From: Roseburia sp. | GTDB lineage: Bacteria; Bacillota; Clostridia; Lachnospirales; Lachnospiraceae | Length of the DNA stretch: 11,849 nt | Assembly (NCBI GenBank): GCA_030844625.1 | Contig: JAUUNJ010000047.1 | Span: 1-11,849 of the forward strand | Direction of reading: 5' to 3' | Part shown: positions 7,305 through 11,849 of the stretch, piece after piece | Layout: each line of letters opens with the position of its first letter | Position numbering within the stretch: position 1 is the stretch's first letter | Notes under the pieces: generated by a model | Database searches by the model: none | The model's input: only the letters and a program-made list of their open reading frames with translations | What the model was told of the DNA's origin: nothing | Position numbers and translations under genes: made by a program

Positions 7305-9725
7305 TTACTCCCAGTCCCACGTCCATGAAAATTCATCCTCTGTCATTTTCTTGTAAAATGAATCATGATCTATAATATTTTTTATCTTATTTTTGTATTT
7401 TTCCACTCTTCCTCCTAAAAATATTCCATAAGCATCAATATATCCTTTGTCTTTATCATCAATATCCTTATAATTCTTGCTAAAGAAAATCCGTGCCCTT
7501 TCCCCCTCCTCATTTTTCTCTTCTATGAAATATATAACCAACAAGTCAAAACTGCTTTTTTCAAAGTCACTCTCTTCATATATTTTTTTCGCCAATGATG
7601 TACAATTTTCCGGAAATTTTTCATCCATCTCCATATTCAATGATATACCTGTTGCCTGATCTAAAAATGCAATTGTTGCATCAGGACAAATACTACTAAG
7701 CCTCTTTTTCATCTCCTCTTGGTCTTTTTGTTCAATATTTACAACACCAAACTGTTCCACAGAAGGAGTCTCTCCCTCGTCATTTTCATCAAATTGATAT
7801 GTATCAAAATATGGAGTCTGTGGAAAATCTGTTCCATCCCATATTACCTTAAGCAATTTAAACATCCATACATTGTTTTCATCCACTGACTTACTTCCCC
7901 AACAGGATAAATCGGTAAACTGAATTTTACCGTCTTCTGTCAATTGATCAACACTGACATTACTATATGGGATTTCATTTACCATCAGGGTCAATATATT
8001 GTTATTGTTTTCTTTTGCCAATGCTATCAACTTTTTTATCTTTTTAATTTCCCTTTTACTATATTCTTCATTTTTGTCCTTTATATCAAAACTGAATGCA
8101 TATTGAGTATCTTTCTGATTCACTGCTGCGCTATAATATTCCTTATAAAACGAGTACTCTTTTAATCCTGACTGTATTTTAAAACTTCCCTCAGGTGCCA
8201 CAAGAATTTTCATAATATCCTCACTCATGTGTTCCAATCCTGTTTTAATTACAATATTAAGTTCTTTATTCTTATCTCTCCTTGTTCCAAATGCATAGGG
8301 CTGTTCTAATACATCCATACGTTCTTTTATTGCTTTCTCCGTATCCAGCCATTCACCATCCGACAAATCTTCATCATCTACCTCATATACGATAGATACT
8401 GTTCCTTCATCCAAATCCTTTTCGTTACACTGATTCTTCCCTACAACCTGTCCTGCCTTATCAATGTTCTCCCACTCTGCTTCTATACTGATTGCTACTT
8501 CAAACTCTTCCGTAGTGGTCTCATTCTTCCAGTTATAAACCATTAATTCCGGAAATTTTCCCTGAATATCATCATTGACTATATAAAAAGTTTTACCGTC
8601 TTTTTGCGGATATGTATCATAATAATAATAGGAATCACTCTCTAAATCCTGCCCGAATGTAAATCCATCTTTCCAATCAGAAATTTTACCTGCTAACTTT
8701 TGGGCACATTCATCAGTCAATACAACTTCTATATATGGATATGTGTCCTCTTTTATTCCCAGAGATTTTGTATCTGCACCCTCAACCTTACCTTCTTTTA
8801 ACTTAATGCTTTGAAAATCACTTCTCTGTAATTTCACATTCCTCTGGTCTGCTGATGTTGATTCATCAGAATTGTTAAATGCATACAATTCCATCGGTCT
8901 GGATACATAACATTTCATAACCTGTTCAATATCAATATCATAGCATACCTTTTTCGGAAGAATGATTTGTATAGAATCTTTTTTTATCTGAAAATCATAT
9001 TTTTCACCGTCTGCCAATATATCAAGTCTCTTCTTCACTTTTTCCACATTGGAATCAAAATCTTTAACAGACATTTTCTCCGGCGCAGTAAGCGTGATTT
9101 TATACATAGTATCCGGATCATACACAAACTTTGTATTTTTGATAATAAAGAATCCCCCCATTATCCCCAATGCCATAACTAACACTGCGCTGAGTGAAAT
9201 AATAATATTTCTCTTCATTTTTTTAGAAATATTATAACTGTGCTTCTTGTCTCCCCTTACAATCCGATATCTGTTTTTCCGCTTAATACTGCCTTTCAAA
9301 AGCGCCTCTGTTTTTTCAAAGGAATCGTTGTAATACTGCTTTTCATAAGGAACCTGAACCCCCTGCATTTTATCAAAACCTTCCATATCTGCCGGAAGAT
9401 TTTTCGGCCATTCAAACCCATACATCATAACCGGAATTATTTTTTTATTGTTTTGAAGTGCATACCTTACCTCTTTCCTCACCCAGCATTTTTCTTCATC
9501 TTCACAATTTACCAATGCCCTTGGCGACAGAATAACAATCATATAGATACATTCATCTATTTTTTTATATAATTGTTGCTCATAGTTTCCCTCGCGTAAA
9601 TCGTTTGATGATAGAAATGCCGAATATCCTTTCTTGTTCAGTGCATCATGCAGATCTTTTGCATAATTCCAACCATCTTCACTCTTATAGCTGATAAAAA
9701 TATCTGTTTCTCTCTGTATTTTCAT
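7305..9725 (-). CDS. TIR-domain transmembrane protein with SecD/SecDF-head-like extracytoplasmic region
   Basis: The protein has 806 residues. Residues 5-145 form a TIR domain: DIFISYKSEDG (8-18), GYSAFLSSNDLREG (33-46), IVILSPRAL (63-71) and CWVRKEVRYAL, whose Glu85 matches the conserved glutamate of TIR NAD+ hydrolases. A Lys/Arg-rich stretch precedes one membrane helix (172-196), so the TIR faces the cytoplasm and about 610 residues face outward. The outer part begins like a SecD head: MYKITLTAPEKM, VEKVKKRLDILADG, SIQIILPKKV, MELYAF, then YIEVVLTDECAQKLAG. A second diverged copy seems to start near 443 (TVSIVYEVDDEDL, AIKERMDVL, LNIVIKTG, YAFSFDIKD). The remaining SecD helices are absent, so this is a borrowed fold and not a translocase. 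I infer an external sensor controlling an internal TIR. The start follows GAGG with 8 bases of spacing. A promoter precedes it and a terminator follows. Confidence 0.88.
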   Translation of the reverse strand: MKIQRETDIFISYKSEDGWNYAKDLHDALNKKGYSAFLSSNDLREGNYEQQLYKKIDECIYMIVILSPRALVNCEDEEKCWVRKEVRYALQNNKKIIPVMMYGFEWPKNLPADMEGFDKMQGVQVPYEKQYYNDSFEKTEALLKGSIKRKNRYRIVRGDKKHSYNISKKMKRNIIISLSAVLVMALGIMGGFFIIKNTKFVYDPDTMYKITLTAPEKMSVKDFDSNVEKVKKRLDILADGEKYDFQIKKDSIQIILPKKVCYDIDIEQVMKCYVSRPMELYAFNNSDESTSADQRNVKLQRSDFQSIKLKEGKVEGADTKSLGIKEDTYPYIEVVLTDECAQKLAGKISDWKDGFTFGQDLESDSYYYYDTYPQKDGKTFYIVNDDIQGKFPELMVYNWKNETTTEEFEVAISIEAEWENIDKAGQVVGKNQCNEKDLDEGTVSIVYEVDDEDLSDGEWLDTEKAIKERMDVLEQPYAFGTRRDKNKELNIVIKTGLEHMSEDIMKILVAPEGSFKIQSGLKEYSFYKEYYSAAVNQKDTQYAFSFDIKDKNEEYSKREIKKIKKLIALAKENNNNILTLMVNEIPYSNVSVDQLTEDGKIQFTDLSCWGSKSVDENNVWMFKLLKVIWDGTDFPQTPYFDTYQFDENDEGETPSVEQFGVVNIEQKDQEEMKKRLSSICPDATIAFLDQATGISLNMEMDEKFPENCTSLAKKIYEESDFEKSSFDLLVIYFIEEKNEEGERARIFFSKNYKDIDDKDKGYIDAYGIFLGGRVEKYKNKIKNIIDHDSFYKKMTEDEFSWTWDWE

Positions 9726-9768
9726 AAATTATCCTCTTTGCCTATATTATTCATATTTGCTTTTGCTT

Positions 9769-9777
9769 ATTATATCA
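9769..9777 (-). promoter_or_regulatory. Extended -10 promoter of the TIR gene
   Basis: The minus strand reads TGATATAAT, a perfect TG-n-TATAAT extended -10. There is no good -35 box at 16-18 bases. The predicted leader is about 37 bases before the ATG at 9725. The rest of this 182-base gap is AT-rich and otherwise featureless apart from the upstream terminator. Confidence 0.7.
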
Positions 9778-9859
9778 ACATTTTTTTCATTAATCTATAT
9801 AACGCTTTACAATTTTCTCTCCCAATTTGCAACTTTGTAAATTTTTTAATTCTAACAAT

Positions 9860-9898
9860 AAATAAAGGTATCTCCGAATTTCGAAGATACCTTTATTT
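9860..9898 (-). terminator. Terminator after the CAP-domain gene
   Basis: A 14-bp perfect stem (AAATAAAGGTATCT with AGATACCTTTATTT), extended by T-G and CGAA/TTCG-type pairs, starts 9 bases after the CAP stop. The A and T tracts at both ends make it a possible bidirectional terminator. Confidence 0.85.
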
Positions 9899-9907
9899 TA
9901 AATTAAA

Positions 9908-10750
9908 TTAATAAGTAAACAACTGTGTCCAATATTTTCTACCCGCAGAATTCTGATAATATCCAACACCTATTTTGGTAAAATTAGCATTCAGAATATT
10001 AGCTCTGTGACCTTCACTGTTCATCCATGCATTCATTACTGCCTCCGGTGAAATCTGTCCCCATGCAATATTTTCCCCTGCCCCCCGGTAACTGATATTG
10101 TTCTCTTTTAATACAGAACTAAAGCTGCTTCCGTTTGGTCTGGTATGGGAAAAAGATACTTCGATCTCTTTTGCTCTGATTAATGCTGCTGCCTCAATAT
10201 TTTTATCCAGTACCACCTTACTTAATCCGGCTTTCACTCTTTCCTGATTTACTAAATCTACTACCTGCTCTGCATAAGATTTATTTTCAGGTTCTCCAGA
10301 TACTGTTGTTGTATCCTCCACACTGGGTTTACTTGTTTCCGGAATGTTCTGATCAGGTTTGCTTGTTTCCGGATTATTCACACTTGGCTTTTCTGTTTCC
10401 GGAACATTATTTCCCGGACGATTGGTCTCCGAAATAGTTGTTTCCGGCTCCACCTTATCTGCGCCATTTTCCGGCGTACTTGTTTCTTTCTCATCCGTAC
10501 CCGGTTTATTGATTCCCGGATATATAATTGTAGGACAATTATCCAATTTCCCATTTTCTATATCTATTTTTAAATTGGACAATACTTTTTTCAGTTCATC
10601 CTCACAATTTGCATTTCCACCTGAAATCACATATCCCTTCATATTAGATAATTTATTCGTATTATATGTTGCGGCATGTACCGAAATAACTGAAGCTGCA
10701 GTTACCACAGCCGTCATTGCTGCCACTGCTGCTAAAAATGATTTTCTCAT
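9908..10750 (-). CDS. Secreted CAP/SCP-domain (YkwD-like) protein
   Basis: The protein has 280 residues. A signal peptide (MRKSF, hydrophobic 6-23, likely cut after SVHA at 26) sends it out of the cell. Residues 40-75 hold two cysteines (49, 72) that could form a disulfide. Residues 82-157 are a Pro/Glu/Thr/Asn linker with PETxKP repeats, like cell-wall spacers. Residues 160-280 form a CAP domain: VNQERVKAGLSKVVLD, FSHTRPNG (His202), AGENIAWG (Glu226), AWMNSEGHRANIL (Glu246, His248), IGVGYY and YWTQLF. The family's conserved His/Glu cavity appears intact. The biochemical role of bacterial CAP proteins is not settled; a cell-surface role fits the neighbouring SEDS gene and the WalR-type site. 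The ATG at 10750 is chosen because AGGAGG lies 5 bases upstream and a signal peptide starts there. The frame is open back to 10885, but that stretch covers the promoter and the previous terminator. Confidence 0.93.
   Translation of the reverse strand: MRKSFLAAVAAMTAVVTAASVISVHAATYNTNKLSNMKGYVISGGNANCEDELKKVLSNLKIDIENGKLDNCPTIIYPGINKPGTDEKETSTPENGADKVEPETTISETNRPGNNVPETEKPSVNNPETSKPDQNIPETSKPSVEDTTTVSGEPENKSYAEQVVDLVNQERVKAGLSKVVLDKNIEAAALIRAKEIEVSFSHTRPNGSSFSSVLKENNISYRGAGENIAWGQISPEAVMNAWMNSEGHRANILNANFTKIGVGYYQNSAGRKYWTQLFTY
10313..10441 (-). repeat. PETxKP repeat linker in the CAP protein
   Basis: Residues 104-146 repeat SETNRPGNNVP, ETEKPSVNNP, ETSKPDQNIP and ETSKPSVED with a period of 10-11 residues. 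The DNA repeats are partly preserved (tgtttccgga recurs on the plus strand), so the copy number may vary between strains. Confidence 0.8.
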
Positions 10751-10755
10751 AGCTA

Positions 10756-10761
10756 CCTCCT
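10756..10761 (-). promoter_or_regulatory. Ribosome binding site fixing the start of the CAP gene
   Basis: AGGAGG on the minus strand, 5 bases before the ATG at 10750. It decides against longer upstream starts. Confidence 0.85.
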
Positions 10762-10771
10762 GTAAACTTGT

Positions 10772-10777
10772 TTTATA
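10772..10777 (-). promoter_or_regulatory. Candidate -10 box of the CAP gene
   Basis: TATAAA on the minus strand, 13 bases after the WalR-type repeat. There is no TTGACA-like -35; the proximal half of the repeat occupies the -35 area, as expected of an activator-dependent promoter. The leader would be short, about 15 bases. A perfect palindrome ATTTCGAAAT (10781-10790) lies between the two. Confidence 0.4.
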
Positions 10778-10790
10778 ACCATTTCGAAAT

Positions 10791-10807
10791 GTTACATTTT
10801 TGTTACA
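10791..10807 (-). promoter_or_regulatory. WalR-type operator (TGTAAC-N5-TGTAAC) upstream of the CAP gene
   Basis: The minus strand reads TGTAAC, AAAAA, TGTAAC. This is an exact fit to TGTWAH-N5-TGTWAH, the known WalR (YycF) box of Bacillus and Staphylococcus, which controls cell-wall hydrolases and related surface proteins. The 11-base period is also typical of other OmpR/PhoB-family regulators. Confidence 0.6.
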
Positions 10808-10849
10808 AAAAAATACTATCATAGAAATCAAGGGAAAACTACCTGTAAA

Positions 10850-10881
10850 ATATGGAAAGGCTTCCCCAATTGGGGAAGCCT
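10850..10881 (-). terminator. Terminator after the FtsW/RodA-family gene
   Basis: A perfect 10-bp stem AGGCTTCCCC/GGGGAAGCCT with AATT loop (10858-10881), followed on the minus strand by TTTCCATATTTT. The T-tract is interrupted, so termination may be partial. It begins about 25 bases after the stop codon. Confidence 0.7.
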
Positions 10882-10906
10882 CCAAAAACTCTTAATATGT
10901 ATTTTG

Positions 10907-11849
10907 TCACTGCAGATTTTGTTCATTCATCTTCTCAATTCTGTCTCTCATCTTCATTCTTTCAATTGCGTACAACCTGTTATTCCTCTCTACGGAATAC
11001 ACCAACCCCATTTCAGCAAGCTGACAAAGTATTGCCGTACCACCGTAAGAAATCAAAGGCAGAGCAATACCTGTATTGGGCATCCAGTTAAGATTAACTG
11101 ATACATTAATAATGGTTTGAAGTCCTATATGAAGAAAAACACCCATTGCCAGTACAGAACCAAAAGCATCTCTTGATGATCGGGCTACCCTTACAATGTG
11201 AAAACACAGATAAGCAAACAGTCCCAGTAAAATGAGTGCTCCAAACAGTCCCAATTCTTCACATATAATTGAAAAAATCATATCATTCTGGGATTCGGGA
11301 ATGGCTCCCAGTTTCTGAGTAGAATTACCCAGCCCTTTTCCAAACAGACCGCCGCTGGCAACAGCATACAGACTTTGCAGAACCTGATATCCCTGATTTT
11401 CAGCGTACCGTTCCGGATCAATAAATGCTGCAATTCGGCCCACACGGAAACTCATATTCTTCAACTCTTCTACAGTAGGCAGATTTGTTGCTATATTGTG
11501 TATATATAAAACCACTGCAATAATCATAAACACTGCCACTATTATATGCATTTTCCATGTTCTCATACATACAAAAGTTGTCAAGAATGTAATTCCCAGT
11601 ATTACCAGTGCGCTGCTAAGGTCATTGGTACAAATATATACCATTACTGCCGGCACAGCTCCTCCAATCCATATATACACTGTAAGTATCTGAGAACCAC
11701 GGGCATTAAAAAAGCGATAAACCATATACGCGAGAAATATTATGGTCGATATCTTAACCAGTTCGGCAATCTGAAACTGAATAAATCCAAGATTAATCCA
11801 TCTGCTTGCACCGTGGGAAGATACCCCTAACGGTGTCTTTACCAAAAGA
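10907..11849 (-). CDS. FtsW/RodA/SpoVE-family SEDS peptidoglycan glycosyltransferase (5' part outside window)
   Basis: SEDS proteins are membrane polymerases that join lipid II into glycan strands. About 313 C-terminal residues are visible. Counting from the in-frame TTG at 11845, family signatures appear in order: SRWINLGFIQFQIAELVK (canonical QPSE is QIAE here, Glu28 kept), NDLSSALVIL, RIAAFIDPERYAENQGYQ, GGLFGKGLGNSTQKLG, then PESQNDMIF, whose Asp188 matches the catalytic Asp, EELGLFG, and MPNTGIALPLISYGGTA. Several hydrophobic helices alternate with these. A short charged tail follows. The frame stays open to the window edge, so the TTG at 11845 is not the real start. Sequence alone does not tell whether it serves division, elongation or sporulation. 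It ends at a hairpin before the CAP gene. Confidence 0.93.
   Translation of the reverse strand, partial: LLVKTPLGVSSHGASRWINLGFIQFQIAELVKISTIIFLAYMVYRFFNARGSQILTVYIWIGGAVPAVMVYICTNDLSSALVILGITFLTTFVCMRTWKMHIIVAVFMIIAVVLYIHNIATNLPTVEELKNMSFRVGRIAAFIDPERYAENQGYQVLQSLYAVASGGLFGKGLGNSTQKLGAIPESQNDMIFSIICEELGLFGALILLGLFAYLCFHIVRVARSSRDAFGSVLAMGVFLHIGLQTIINVSVNLNWMPNTGIALPLISYGGTAILCQLAEMGLVYSVERNNRLYAIERMKMRDRIEKMNEQNLQ

Noticed and set aside
10183..10778. Plus-strand open frames with repeats opposite the CAP linker
   Set aside because: Their repeats are the antisense image of the PETxKP linker. They have no start signals of their own.
10751..10885. Open frame extending the CAP protein by 45 residues upstream
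   Set aside because: It would cover the SEDS terminator, the WalR-type repeat and the -10 box, and would bury the signal peptide. AGGAGG points to 10750.
1..11849. tRNA, rRNA, CRISPR array, insertion sequence, integrase or attachment site
   Set aside because: None seen: no regularly spaced repeats, no transposase or recombinase motifs, no cloverleaf, so mobility of the locus cannot be shown from this window.

Overview
The window reads as a piece of chromosome from a low-GC Gram-positive anaerobe of the Clostridia, most like Lachnospiraceae. The reasons are strong AT bias, purine-rich AGGAG ribosome sites before most genes, extended -10 promoters, an FtsW/RodA-type gene, and a CAP protein with a Gram-positive signal peptide and a Pro/Glu/Thr linker. 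This placement is inference from style and gene content. All eight supported genes lie on the minus strand, so transcription runs from high to low coordinates. No gap between genes exceeds about 190 bases.

Right part (11849 to about 9860), cell envelope: the 3' portion of an FtsW/RodA/SpoVE-family SEDS glycosyltransferase gene, a hairpin terminator, then a secreted CAP/SCP-domain protein. In front of the CAP gene lies a 17-bp direct repeat that matches the published WalR consensus exactly. A long hairpin closes this unit.

Middle part (9777 to 6107), membrane signalling: a gene with its own extended -10 promoter encodes a cytoplasmic TIR domain, one membrane segment and about 600 extracytoplasmic residues that resemble SecD/SecDF head domains. 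After a clear terminator comes a five-helix membrane protein whose C-terminal HExxH metallopeptidase-like domain should face outward.

Left part (6023 to 1), phosphorylation cassette: an extended -10 promoter, a 54-residue charged helical protein, a compact PP2C-family phosphatase, a 972-residue protein of unknown function with an internal duplication, and a Ser/Thr-kinase-like protein fused to a Rossmann-like region and a RyR-like C-terminal domain. The last three are linked by overlapping stop and start codons. The kinase gene runs off the left edge.

The most interesting reading is that the middle and left parts are one accessory system. Two membrane proteins with large outward domains, one carrying an inward TIR, sit beside a kinase/phosphatase switch acting on an unknown giant partner. 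TIR (NAD+ processing) and RyR-like domains have both been discussed in bacterial conflict and nucleotide-signalling systems, so a defence or stress-sensing role is plausible. That role is inferred from architecture and proximity; nothing here proves it.
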